Shown here: positions 1 to 11,433 of the stretch, piece by piece
Numbering within the stretch: position 1 is the first letter of the stretch
Layout of the letters: each line of letters opens with the position of its first letter
Assembly (NCBI RefSeq): GCF_000802235.1
Contig: NZ_JTDL01000037.1
Span: forward strand, 124,001-188,000
DNA from: Sinomonas humi
GTDB lineage: Bacteria; Actinomycetota; Actinomycetes; Actinomycetales; Micrococcaceae
DNA: 64,000 bases
Direction: 5' to 3'
Made by a program: the position numbers and the translations under genes
Notes under the pieces: model-generated
What the model saw: the letters and a program-made list of their open reading frames with translations, nothing else
Databases searched by the model: none
What the model was told of the DNA's origin: nothing

Positions 1-38
1 CCGTAGGACTTGGAGATGTCTTCGACCTCGAGTTTCAT
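1..38 (-). CDS. ABC transporter ATP-binding protein, N-terminal fragment
   Basis: Only the first 12 codons lie in the window. They start at an ATG (38-36) preceded by a GGAGG-type ribosome binding site inside the end of the upstream CPBP gene. The peptide begins MKLEVEDISKSYG, which is the typical opening of an ABC ATPase, where the SKSYG stretch is the A-loop tyrosine region before the first beta strands. The ATG overlaps the CPBP stop codon as ATGA, so the gene belongs to the same operon. An ABC ATPase after a secreted small protein and a membrane protease suggests peptide export or self-protection, but the substrate is not visible here. Confidence 0.7.
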   Translation of the reverse strand, partial: MKLEVEDISKSY

Positions 39-775
39 CGCGACACCTCCCTCCATTTCGCCCTCTTGAGCCAGAAGGCGAGAAACGCAAGAATCAGCAC
101 ACCTAGCACTGCATCAAAGATGACCGTCGAAATTCTTGCCTCGCCACCGAAGATGGCGTCCGGGAAAGTCGCAACCGTCGCGTTGGCCACTATATGGAAG
201 GCAACCGCCGGCCATATGGAATGTGTAGCCAAGAGCATCCCGAATGCCAGCAGAGAAAAAACAAATGCATCGAAGAAGACGGAGATGTGCGGCGAGGGGT
301 GCAGTAGTGCAAAGACGAATGAGGTCAGGACGACGCCCGCGACGAGTACGGGGCGTCGAAGCTTCCGGCCCGAGGTAAGGATCAGGAACGGAAGGCCCCG
401 AAAAAGCAGCTCTTCGAATAACGCCGACGGAACCAACAGGAGAGCTCGCAGCTTCTCCTCGGCGAGACCTGCACCAATCGATCCAGCGACCAGAATGAGG
501 GACGCCAGGACCGAGGCGATGCCCAGTCGACGTACAAATTGTGTACGGCCAAACAATTGGGGCGCAAACAAGCCTCCAATTCTCACCACGACACTCGTGA
601 TCGCCGTGGTGACGGCGAGCGCAGCCGAGTTCGCGAGCTCTTCGGAAGCCCCCATGGCTGAGGCGACAGCATTCGAAGCGAGCAGAAGGGCCACCATCCC
701 GAGAAGCGCAAGGGCTGCGGCTACGAGTCTGCCGAGCTGGCTCCTCGTCCCTGTCGGACCGAAGGAAGGTGTCAC
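35..775 (-). CDS. CPBP family intramembrane metalloprotease
   Basis: This is a polytopic membrane protein with the three motifs of the CPBP (CAAX protease and bacteriocin-processing, ABI) family: EELLFR (EExxxR), FALLH (FxxxH) and HIVAN (HxxxN). These supply the glutamate, histidine and asparagine of the active site. Family members cleave prenylated proteins or peptides, or give immunity to bacteriocins. A longer reading frame reaches 904, but it would run through the upstream gene. The GTG at 775 (or the adjacent one at 778) overlaps that gene's TGA as GTGA and gives a protein of about 246 residues starting just before the first membrane segment. It sits between a secreted Trp-rich protein and an ABC ATPase. 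Confidence 0.85.
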   Translation of the reverse strand: MTPSFGPTGTRSQLGRLVAAALALLGMVALLLASNAVASAMGASEELANSAALAVTTAITSVVVRIGGLFAPQLFGRTQFVRRLGIASVLASLILVAGSIGAGLAEEKLRALLLVPSALFEELLFRGLPFLILTSGRKLRRPVLVAGVVLTSFVFALLHPSPHISVFFDAFVFSLLAFGMLLATHSIWPAVAFHIVANATVATFPDAIFGGEARISTVIFDAVLGVLILAFLAFWLKRAKWREVSR

Positions 776-1236
776 CACCCGAAGAAGTAGTGCCTGAGAC
801 TGACGTAAATGTCCCAGAGTGTTCCGCCGGCGAACCAACTGAATACACCGCGTACCCAGCCGTTCAGACCGTTCCACCAGCCGACGAAGGACGACCACCC
901 CCACCTAACGGCATTGACTATCGAATTCCAGAGGTAACGCGCATTGGACCAAATCCAGTTCAGGAGAGGCCCCACGTTGATACGCTTCTGCCCGTCTTTG
1001 ATCACCCCATCCGATCCGGAGGGTAGGCCCACACCGTTGAGTTGCGGGAGAGGCGTCATCGATCGGAGGCCCAATTCCCCCAACTTCTGCCCGGTGGCTG
1101 ATATCGATGCTGGAGAGATTGGCGTCGCTGAAAACAGTCGTCCCACAGTAGGCGTCGAAAGAAGGACAGCCGCGGCCAAAGCGGCGGCAACAGCCTTGGT
1201 TCGGACTGGATTAGAGGCTCTTGCTGCTGACACCAT
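772..1236 (-). CDS. Secreted small protein with Trp-rich C-terminal region; candidate peptide precursor
   Basis: The 154-residue product is not recognised. Residues 1 to about 37 look like a Sec signal peptide (Arg and Lys, then an Ala/Leu-rich core). A polar Ser/Pro/Gly-rich middle follows. The last 65 or so residues carry eleven tryptophans among Gly, Asn, Val and Phe, ending in HYFFGW. This is the make-up of a membrane-active amphipathic peptide. The ATG at 1236 has a GGGGGA ribosome binding site. The stop overlaps the CPBP protease start, and an ABC ATPase follows. Secretion signal, hydrophobic C-terminal part, protease and ABC partner resemble SdpC/Skf-like toxin operons in arrangement, but no sequence homology is claimed. 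Confidence 0.75.
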   Translation of the reverse strand: MVSAARASNPVRTKAVAAALAAAVLLSTPTVGRLFSATPISPASISATGQKLGELGLRSMTPLPQLNGVGLPSGSDGVIKDGQKRINVGPLLNWIWSNARYLWNSIVNAVRWGWSSFVGWWNGLNGWVRGVFSWFAGGTLWDIYVSLRHYFFGW

Positions 1237-1276
1237 TTGTGTCCCCCACTTATTCGCTCTGGTGCTTGTCAGATAG

Positions 1277-1306
1277 ATCGTGATGCGATCGGACCGCCGC
1301 TGTCAA
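1277..1306 (-). promoter_or_regulatory. Candidate promoter of the Trp-rich peptide operon
   Basis: Reading on the minus strand, a perfect -35 hexamer TTGACA lies at 1306-1301. Eighteen bases downstream is the weak -10 candidate CACGAT (1282-1277). This would place the transcript start about 35 bases before the ATG at 1236. The -35 is convincing; the -10 is poor. Confidence 0.4.
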
Positions 1307-1320
1307 ATTCAGGTTGTCGA

Positions 1321-1351
1321 AAATACAAGTATCTGCCACTACAAATACAAG
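1321..1351. repeat. Pair of 9-bp direct repeats upstream of the -35
   Basis: AAATACAAG occurs at 1321-1329 and again at 1343-1351, with a 13-base spacer, so the copies are 22 bp apart (two helical turns). The pair lies directly upstream of the TTGACA at 1306-1301. Two 9-bp direct repeats with a 12-13 bp spacer is the site architecture known for LytTR-type regulators of bacteriocin and quorum-sensing operons. No such regulator is visible in the window. Confidence 0.45.
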
Positions 1352-1511
1352 CTGTTCCTTGGTCCACCGGTAGTTAGCCGCATTCCGGGACCTACGCCTC
1401 TGAACCAAGTCCCCGGTAAGAGCGACTCTGGGACTGTGGGCGAAGCCGCCCCGTCGGCGGAATCCAGCCCACAAGCATCCACCTCATAAAGAAACAAGGA
1501 TGGGAGGACTC

Positions 1512-2294
1512 ATGTCACGCACATCAGTCGTCACCGGTGCCGCCTCCGGCATCGGAAAGGCAACCAAGGAGCTGCTGGAGCAGCGCGGCGAACGGGTCAT
1601 CGGCGTCGACCTCCACGACGCAGATGTCGAGGCCGACCTCTCGACGGCGCACGGCCGTCTGGCGCTGGTGGACAGCGTCCGCAAGCTCAGCGGAGGCTCG
1701 ATCGACGCCGTCTTCGCCGTCGCGGGCCTTGCCGCCCCGACCTCGGCCACCGTGGCAGTGAACTTCTTCGGCACCGTCGCAACACTCGACGGGCTCCGCC
1801 CGCTTCTGCTCGGCTCTCCCTCGCCGCGGGCAGTCCTGGTCTCGTCGATGGCAGCCCTCATGCCGAGCGATGAAGAACTCGTCGGCCTGCTCTCAGCAGC
1901 GGACGAGGCAGGGGCACTTGCCCGGGCGGAGGTGCTCGCCAAGGAACCAGCTACAACGGGCGCACTCATCTACGCCTCCACCAAACTCGGCCTCTCCCGC
2001 TGGGTGCGCCGTGAGGCTGCGACTCAACGGTGGGCCGGTTCTGGGATCCCCCTCAATGCCGTCGCTCCCGGCATCATCGCCACCCCCATGACAGCAGATT
2101 TCATCTCGACGGAGCAGGGACGCGAGGCCCTGCTGCAGAGCGTCCCGATGCCCCTCAACGGCATCGCTGATCCCATCGTCGTCGCCCGACTGCTGGCGTG
2201 GCTCGGCGGCGAGGAGAACACGCACGTGTGCGGGCAGATCATTTACGTCGACGGCGGAAGCGACGTTGTTCTGCGAGGCGATGCCGTCTGGTGA
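1512..2294 (+). CDS. SDR family oxidoreductase
   Basis: This is a classical short-chain dehydrogenase/reductase of 260 residues that should use NAD(H) or NADP(H). The N-terminus has the TGAASGIG cofactor loop. The active-site pair is YASTK (YxxxK), with VSSMA supplying the serine. A PG-motif and a C-terminal IYVDGG strand complete the fold. The acidic residue after the second strand (GVDLHD) points to NAD(H). The overall pattern resembles 3-alpha-hydroxysteroid dehydrogenase/carbonyl reductases, but the substrate cannot be told. An ATG at 1500 is possible, but the ATG at 1512 has GGGAGGA seven bases upstream and is preferred. Confidence 0.88.
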   Translation: MSRTSVVTGAASGIGKATKELLEQRGERVIGVDLHDADVEADLSTAHGRLALVDSVRKLSGGSIDAVFAVAGLAAPTSATVAVNFFGTVATLDGLRPLLLGSPSPRAVLVSSMAALMPSDEELVGLLSAADEAGALARAEVLAKEPATTGALIYASTKLGLSRWVRREAATQRWAGSGIPLNAVAPGIIATPMTADFISTEQGREALLQSVPMPLNGIADPIVVARLLAWLGGEENTHVCGQIIYVDGGSDVVLRGDAVW

Positions 2295-2370
2295 ACCAGC
2301 CTCGCGCCGCTCGAGTGGCGCCAGCGTAGAAGCCTAGGGATTTGGAGGGGCCAACTAGACTGGATCAGCC

Positions 2371-6459
<4,089 letters not shown>

Positions 6460-6479
6460 TAGCCCTCGCGAACTTTCGG

Positions 6480-6908
6480 CTACGACTCGGGGACGAACTC
6501 GCCGTGGCCCCCATCGCGGAGGGCCTGCCGGAGCTTCTCGGCCGCTGCGTCCATGGTCGCCGGGTCCGGGTTGTGCTGAGCCCGCTGGAAATTGAACTCG
6601 GCCTCCGACGTCGCGGGCCATACATGTACGTGGAGGTGGTGGACCTCGAAGCCTGCGATGATCATGCCTGCTCGCTCGACGTCGAACGCCTGGACCTGCG
6701 CCTGCCCAATCCGCTGGGCGACGAGCATGACCTTGCTGAGAAGCTCGGGCGAAGCATCCGTCCAGCGGTCCACCTCCTCGCGCGGCACCACGAGCGTGTG
6801 GCCGTCCGCGAGGGGCCCGATGGTCAGGAACGCGACGACGTCCTCGTCCTTCCAGACGAACCGTCCCGGAATCTCGCCGTCGATGATCTTCGTGAAAATC
6901 GTACTCAT
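6480..6908 (-). CDS. HIT family protein (nucleotide hydrolase/transferase)
   Basis: A 142-residue cytosolic protein of the histidine-triad superfamily. The signature HHLHVHVWP lies near residue 90, with the nucleophilic histidine in the middle of HxHxH. The N-terminal IFTKIIDGEIPG is typical of HIT/Hint proteins, which hydrolyse nucleoside phosphoramidates or acyl-adenylates. Its ATG overlaps the stop of the upstream alcohol dehydrogenase as ATGA, so the two are translationally coupled. It converges with hrpA. The precise substrate is unknown. Confidence 0.92.
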   Translation of the reverse strand: MSTIFTKIIDGEIPGRFVWKDEDVVAFLTIGPLADGHTLVVPREEVDRWTDASPELLSKVMLVAQRIGQAQVQAFDVERAGMIIAGFEVHHLHVHVWPATSEAEFNFQRAQHNPDPATMDAAAEKLRQALRDGGHGEFVPES

Positions 6909-8116
6909 TCTTCGCCCTCCTCGGCCTGAGCCGAACCTGTCCCCGTACTCGCCAGAGTCGTGGCGTCGAGGACGAACCGGTATTTGACATCCCCCTCGAC
7001 CATACGGTCGTAGGCCGTATTGAGTTCGTCAGCGGAGACGAGCTCGACCTCCGCCGTCACGCCGTGCTCAGCGCAGAAGTCCAGCATCTCCTGCGTCTCT
7101 GCGATCCCGCCGATGAGCGAGCCGCCGTAGGAGAGCCGCCGTCGGATGAGCAGCCCGGGATCGACGGGCGCCATGGTCCCGGACGGGAGGCTGAGCTGGA
7201 AGAGCGCGCCGTCGAGGCGAAGAGTCTGCAGGTATGGGTTCACGTCGTGAGGCGCGGCGACTGTGTCGATCACAAGGTCGAGAGTGCGCTGGGCGCCCTC
7301 AAGGGCGCCCGCCTCGGACGTGACGACGACGCCGTCCGCACCGAGTTCTCGCGCCGCGTCGGCTTTCCGCGCCGAGCGTGTGAAGACGGTCACCTCCGCC
7401 CCCATGGCCTTCGCGAGTTTGACGGCCATGTGGCCGAGACCTCCCAGCCCGACGACGCCGACCCGCTCGCCAGGTTCGACCCCGAAATAACGGAGGGGCG
7501 AATAGGTCGTGATCCCGGCGCACAGGAGGGGCGCCGCGGCGGCCGGGTCGAGGGCCTCGGGAACGTGGAGCACGAACTTCTCCGTCACCACGATCCGCTG
7601 CGCGTAGCCCCCTTGAGTGATCTCCCCGCCGTTGCGCGGGTCTACTGAACCGTACGTGAGGACGTTTCCACGATCGCAGAACTGCTCGACCCCGTCGAGG
7701 CAGTTCTCGCACTCCCCGCACGAGTCGACCATGCAGCCGACCCCGACCCTTTCCCCCACACTAAAAGACCGCACGTCGTCGCCTACCCGACGCACGCGCC
7801 CAACGATCTCGTGACCCGGAACGAGCGGCCACGGACGCTCTCCCCATTCGCCGCGCGTCGCGTGCACGTCGGAATGGCACAGGCCACAGAAGTCGATGTC
7901 GATCTCGACGTCGTCAGGCTTGAGTGCCCGACGCCTGATCGTGAGCGGCACAAGGCCGCTTTGAGCAGAGGTGGCACCGTACGCAGCTACTTCCCGCCCA
8001 CTGCTCGAAGCCTCCGCTTCGCTTCCTCGAACGGGCGACGGCGATTCGCCCCCTTGGTCGGTCAACGTGCGCCGCACCTTATCCGCACCGGGGATGACAG
8101 GACGTCCTGGGCTCAT
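6905..8116 (-). CDS. Zinc-dependent NAD(P)-dependent alcohol dehydrogenase, cinnamyl/YahK type
   Basis: A medium-chain dehydrogenase/reductase. The catalytic zinc site is CGLCHSDVH with GHE; the structural zinc cysteines are in CGECENC and the following FC. The Rossmann motif is GVVGLGGLGH. The arrangement matches the cinnamyl-alcohol/YahK-type aldehyde reductases, which mostly use NADPH. The core enzyme begins at about residue 43 (VAAYGATSAQ), so the first 40 Ser/Gly/Arg-rich residues are an unusual extension or the start is further in. The ATG at 8116 has no good ribosome binding site. It is the first gene of a coupled pair with the HIT gene. Confidence 0.88.
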   Translation of the reverse strand: MSPGRPVIPGADKVRRTLTDQGGESPSPVRGSEAEASSSGREVAAYGATSAQSGLVPLTIRRRALKPDDVEIDIDFCGLCHSDVHATRGEWGERPWPLVPGHEIVGRVRRVGDDVRSFSVGERVGVGCMVDSCGECENCLDGVEQFCDRGNVLTYGSVDPRNGGEITQGGYAQRIVVTEKFVLHVPEALDPAAAAPLLCAGITTYSPLRYFGVEPGERVGVVGLGGLGHMAVKLAKAMGAEVTVFTRSARKADAARELGADGVVVTSEAGALEGAQRTLDLVIDTVAAPHDVNPYLQTLRLDGALFQLSLPSGTMAPVDPGLLIRRRLSYGGSLIGGIAETQEMLDFCAEHGVTAEVELVSADELNTAYDRMVEGDVKYRFVLDATTLASTGTGSAQAEEGEE

Positions 8117-8236
8117 ACCGTCGAAGCTATCCCATCCGGACTATCCGACGCACCCACCCGATCCGGTCTATCGGGTGCACGGCACCTGCCCGAATGTTCC
8201 CAGAAGCTATCCGACCTCAGCGAGGAATGGCCCTGA

Positions 8237-8668
8237 TCAAGGCGTGCCGGAGTGGGGCCTTTTCCAGTCCGGGATGAAGGCCACGACCCCTGCCAGAACG
8301 GCACACGCGGGTGACGTTCCTGCATAAGCAGCAAGCACGACGGGAGGCGGCAAGGCGGCCCGCTGGTCCAATGATGTGGCATTAATTGCCCCGAAGACGG
8401 CGGTGCCAGACAAGAAGAGAAGAATGGCAACTCGCGACGCCCTTTGAGAAAGCCTTCGCTGGTACAGGACGCAGAACGCGGCCACAATTAGGAACTGTGC
8501 AACCTGCAGCTCCCAGGGATATCTGGGCGAAAGTGCGTAGGCAGGGACGCCGTTGAGGCCAAGGATATAGCCGTGAGTCAGGCCCTCAATCATCATGGCT
8601 ATGTATCCGAGACCCGTTGCCGTCACTGCGGCAAGAGCGATCCCTAGGAATATTCTCCGGCTGCCCAT
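8237..8668 (-). CDS. Small integral membrane protein of unknown function
   Basis: Not recognised. The 143-residue product has about four hydrophobic segments: one near the N-terminus (FLGIALAAVTATGLGYIAM), two in the middle and one before the C-terminal IPDWKRP. A longer frame begins at a TTG (8686), but the ATG at 8668 has GGGAAAGGA five bases upstream and is the better start. It follows the secreted-protein gene after 14 bases, and the two are surely co-transcribed. A membrane partner for a secreted protein could be an immunity or export factor, but nothing in the sequence shows this. Confidence 0.72.
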   Translation of the reverse strand: MGSRRIFLGIALAAVTATGLGYIAMMIEGLTHGYILGLNGVPAYALSPRYPWELQVAQFLIVAAFCVLYQRRLSQRASRVAILLFLSGTAVFGAINATSLDQRAALPPPVVLAAYAGTSPACAVLAGVVAFIPDWKRPHSGTP

Positions 8669-8682
8669 TGAAATCCTTTCCC

Positions 8683-9285
8683 TCAACGCACAGCGCCTAC
8701 CACTCTCTTGACTCCATCAAATTCAAAGGCAGGGCCAAGATCGCGGCGCAACTCCAACCTCGCAGGGATTTCTTCAGGAGTCGTGGATGCAATAATTTGC
8801 TGGTTTCCCTTGCCCGTACCGACATAAGAGACGCCGGGAAGCAACTTCAGGGGAGTCGCATCGACCCCTTTTGGAAGCAGGAAGACAACAAGATTTCTTC
8901 CTATCGCAGATCCCCCTGTGTCCAAACGCAAGCCGATATCGTAGAAGTCTTCGGTCTTTGCACAGCTTCCGATTGTCACAGGTCGAGCCGAGGATGTGGT
9001 GAGGAGCATACACACTTCCCGCTTGTCTTGAGCGGAGGCAAGCATATATCGGCCTAACTTGTCTGTCCCGGCGATGCGCAGAGAGCCAGCGTCGATGCGG
9101 GCGGACAATGGGGACGCCAAACTCCTGGTCGCAGCGATGTCTGCTTCAGAGGGCGCGCGGAGCAGACCTGGAGCCAGATCCTCGGCTCCCAATCTGGCAA
9201 GAGGTTGGGCGCTGGCTCCAGAGCCGACGGCAATGGCTATCGCGGAGACGAGGGCGGCCGAGACGGTAACTGCTGGCTTCTTCAT
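8683..9285 (-). CDS. Secreted protein of unknown function
   Basis: A 200-residue protein with a clear Sec signal peptide (MKKPAVTV, hydrophobic core, then GASAQ as likely cleavage site near residue 27). The mature part has two cysteines about 15 residues apart (EVCMLL and GSCAKTEDF) that could form a disulfide, and ends in a mixed alpha/beta region. No family is recognised. The ATG at 9285 is preceded by GGGGAT. Its partner downstream is a small membrane protein. Base composition in this unit is visibly lower in GC than in flanking housekeeping genes, which is compatible with horizontal acquisition. Confidence 0.78.
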   Translation of the reverse strand: MKKPAVTVSAALVSAIAIAVGSGASAQPLARLGAEDLAPGLLRAPSEADIAATRSLASPLSARIDAGSLRIAGTDKLGRYMLASAQDKREVCMLLTTSSARPVTIGSCAKTEDFYDIGLRLDTGGSAIGRNLVVFLLPKGVDATPLKLLPGVSYVGTGKGNQQIIASTTPEEIPARLELRRDLGPAFEFDGVKRVVGAVR

Positions 9286-9295
9286 CTTATCCCCA

Positions 9296-9415
9296 TCAAT
9301 CCCGATGCTGATTGCAATGCATCAGGGGCGACGCCATGAGTAAGCTGAGAGCACTGAGGAATGCCGTCAAGGGCACTAGTGATAATTTCCTTACGCGATT
9401 TACCAACCCAGTCAT
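9296..9415 (-). CDS. Possible 39-residue single-span membrane peptide or signal-like peptide
   Basis: A short frame reads MTGLVNRVRKLSLVPLTA followed by a hydrophobic run and MHCNQHRD. A basic N-terminus then a 20-residue hydrophobic stretch is what a signal peptide or single-span peptide looks like. It starts four bases after GGGGG and ends ten bases before the secreted-protein gene. A TATAGA box lies about 20 bases upstream. It may be a real small gene or simply leader sequence. Confidence 0.3.
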   Translation of the reverse strand: MTGLVNRVRKLSLVPLTAFLSALSLLMASPLMHCNQHRD

Positions 9416-9739
9416 AATTCCCCCGAACTTCCTTGTTCTATAAGGGTTTAGGTATGTGTCCTGAGAGCTTAGGTCTACAACGAGTATCCTCGCAACACTG
9501 AGTCCATCGAACAGAGGAGAATCAGTGGCACCAGGAAGAAAAATCCGTGGAGTGGAATGTCGCATCCGTACTTCAGGCCCCGCCGTCCGTGTTGGAGGAC
9601 GGGTTCTTCGAGATTCTCAGTGCTCGGAGACGGGGGAATCGGTGTTATTCACCTCGTCAAACCGCCGCCGCGCGATGACCGGAACCCGAAGATCAGGCCA
9701 GACGAGTAGATGCCTCCTGACCTCGGCCAGACACTACGC
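9416..9739. other. Intergenic region before the secreted/membrane pair
   Basis: No gene is seen here. On the minus strand a TATAGA (9442-9437) could be the -10 of the downstream pair. Two copies of TTAGGT stand at 9448-9453 and 9469-9474, 21 bp apart, just upstream of it. The remainder towards 9739 is the 3' flank of the sulfurtransferase, with no clear terminator. Confidence 0.35.
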
Positions 9740-10603
9740 TCAGGGCTCCTCACCCGTCGCCACCGGCCGAGAGGGGTCCCTGGACCATTGGGAAAAGGAA
9801 CCGGGATAGAGTGCCGCGTCAATCCCTGCGATGGCGAGCGCGGCGATGTCGTGCGCTGCAGTGACGCCGGAGCCGCAGTAGACCGCGACGGGCCGGCCGG
9901 GTTCGGCCCCAAGCTCGGCGTAACGGCGTCTGAGCTCCTCGGGAGGCCGGAACCGTCCGTCGTCGCCCAGATTGCGCGAGGTGGGAGCGCTCACGGCGCC
10001 AGGGATGTGCCCCGCACGCGGATCGACCGGCTCGACTTCGCCCCGGTACCTTTCGGGAGCGCGCGCATCGAGGAGGAGTCCTTCGAACGAAGCCGCTTCG
10101 TCGGCGTCGATGGTCGGCAGCCGATTGCTGTCCAAGTGCACTGTGCCGGGGATCGTCGGAGTCTCCACGCCCTCGGCCAGTGGGAAGCCAGCGGCACGCC
10201 ACGCGCCGAGGCCGCCGTCGAGGAGATAGACGTTCTCGAAACCCGCATCGCGCAGGAGCCACCAAGCCCGTGCCGCGGCCTGCCCTGCCGAATCGTCGTA
10301 CGCGACGACCACGTCGCCGTCGTCAATGCCCCACCGCCTCGCCGCTGCCTCGAATCCTTCCGGAGTCGGCAGAGGGTGGCGGCCCCCGGCAGCCTCTTCA
10401 GGACTCCCGGAACCAACAGGAACGGCAAGTTCCTGCTCGAGGTCCACGAAGACCGCTCCCGGCAGGTGCCCAGCCGCATAGGCCTCTCGGCCTGGCGGCC
10501 CAGCGAGGGACCAACGGACATCGAGGAGGACAGTGCGCTGCTCCGCGTCGAGGCGACGCTTGAGCTCGTCAATGCCGATGAGCACCTGCTGCTGGATTTC
10601 CAT
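9740..10603 (-). CDS. Sulfurtransferase (thiosulfate/3-mercaptopyruvate type), two rhodanese domains
   Basis: A tandem rhodanese of 287 residues. The N-terminal domain is inactive. The C-terminal domain carries the active-site loop CGSGVTA with the catalytic cysteine at about residue 243, which takes sulfur as a persulfide. This loop is the usual one for 3-mercaptopyruvate or thiosulfate sulfurtransferases; the acceptor is not known. Conserved LLDVRW, GHLPGA and GHIPGA motifs are present. The longer frame begins with GTG at 10621, but ATG at 10603 has AGGGTGAA upstream and starts at the family's normal position. The gene stands between a secreted-protein unit and a metallo-hydrolase. Confidence 0.9.
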   Translation of the reverse strand: MEIQQQVLIGIDELKRRLDAEQRTVLLDVRWSLAGPPGREAYAAGHLPGAVFVDLEQELAVPVGSGSPEEAAGGRHPLPTPEGFEAAARRWGIDDGDVVVAYDDSAGQAAARAWWLLRDAGFENVYLLDGGLGAWRAAGFPLAEGVETPTIPGTVHLDSNRLPTIDADEAASFEGLLLDARAPERYRGEVEPVDPRAGHIPGAVSAPTSRNLGDDGRFRPPEELRRRYAELGAEPGRPVAVYCGSGVTAAHDIAALAIAGIDAALYPGSFSQWSRDPSRPVATGEEP

Positions 10604-10665
10604 GGTCTTCACCCTAACCACGCGTCTTCACCTAACCGCGAACGGAGGAGCTGGGCGTGCTTCCC

Positions 10666-11322
10666 TCAGATCTCGACCGACTCCCCCGGTTCGAGATGCC
10701 GGTACTCGGTGCCGTAAAGGGCGCCGATCCGCTTCGCGTGGCCTTCCACGATGCCCGTGCCGAGGTCGTTGATGAGCGCGTTGTGGATGGGGAAGGCACG
10801 CCGTGCCCGCACTGCGATGATGAAGTCGATGACCTCTTGAATCTTGTTCCACGGAGCATGCACCGGCACGAGCAGTGTCTCGACCTCGATGCCGTTCGGG
10901 ACGGTGAAGGAGTCTCCGGGGTGGAACACCTCCCCGTCGACGACGTAGCCGATGTTGGCCACTACGGGAACCAGAGGATGAATGAGAGCGTGCTGGCTGC
11001 CGAAGGTCTGCACGCGGAAGCCTGCCGCTTCGAACTCCTGGCCCGGCTCCGCCGTGTGCACGCGACTGGCTGCAGTTGGCGCCGCATCACGCAGCTGATC
11101 GGCGACCCTCCCGGGAGCCCAAGCCGAGAGTGAGTCCGTCCCTTCGAGAACTGCACTGACGCGGTCAATGTCCAGGTGATCCGCGTGCTCATGGGTCACA
11201 AGAAGGGCCTCGGCGCCAGCAAGGGCGTCCTCAACCTCTGAGAAGCTGCCGGGGTCGATGACGAGAGCGCGCCCGCCCTTGTCGAAGCGGACGCACGCGT
11301 GGGTGTACTTGGTGAGCTTCAT
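10666..11322 (-). CDS. MBL fold metallo-hydrolase
   Basis: A 218-residue metallo-beta-lactamase-fold hydrolase of the short UlaG/DUF-like group. The metal-binding motif THEHADHLD (HxHxDH) lies near residue 43, and further ligands appear in SQHALIHP and in GEVFHPGDSF. The N-terminus MKLTKYTHACVRF is typical. The substrate is unknown. It is transcribed divergently from the zur gene across a 111-base spacer, so the two may share control. Confidence 0.88.
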   Translation of the reverse strand: MKLTKYTHACVRFDKGGRALVIDPGSFSEVEDALAGAEALLVTHEHADHLDIDRVSAVLEGTDSLSAWAPGRVADQLRDAAPTAASRVHTAEPGQEFEAAGFRVQTFGSQHALIHPLVPVVANIGYVVDGEVFHPGDSFTVPNGIEVETLLVPVHAPWNKIQEVIDFIIAVRARRAFPIHNALINDLGTGIVEGHAKRIGALYGTEYRHLEPGESVEI

Positions 11323-11351
11323 GCGGTCAGTCTAGGCAGGCTTGCTAGGCT

Positions 11352-11378
11352 GGAATACCTGCGGGGACGCGCCACGTT
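11352..11378 (+). promoter_or_regulatory. Candidate sigma-R-type promoter upstream of zur
   Basis: GGAAT at 11352-11356 is followed after 19 bases by GTT at 11376-11378. This matches the loose actinobacterial sigma-R consensus GGAAT-N18/19-GTT and lies about 55 bases before the zur start. Downstream, a 9-bp inverted repeat (11383-11391 with 11413-11421) encloses the palindrome GGGAATTCCC (11402-11411), which could be an operator or leader hairpin. The match is short enough to occur by chance. Confidence 0.3.
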
Positions 11379-11433
11379 TGCCTCCGCGGGAAGAATCGGG
11401 CGGGAATTCCCCTCCCGCGGAAGAGAGGGTGCA

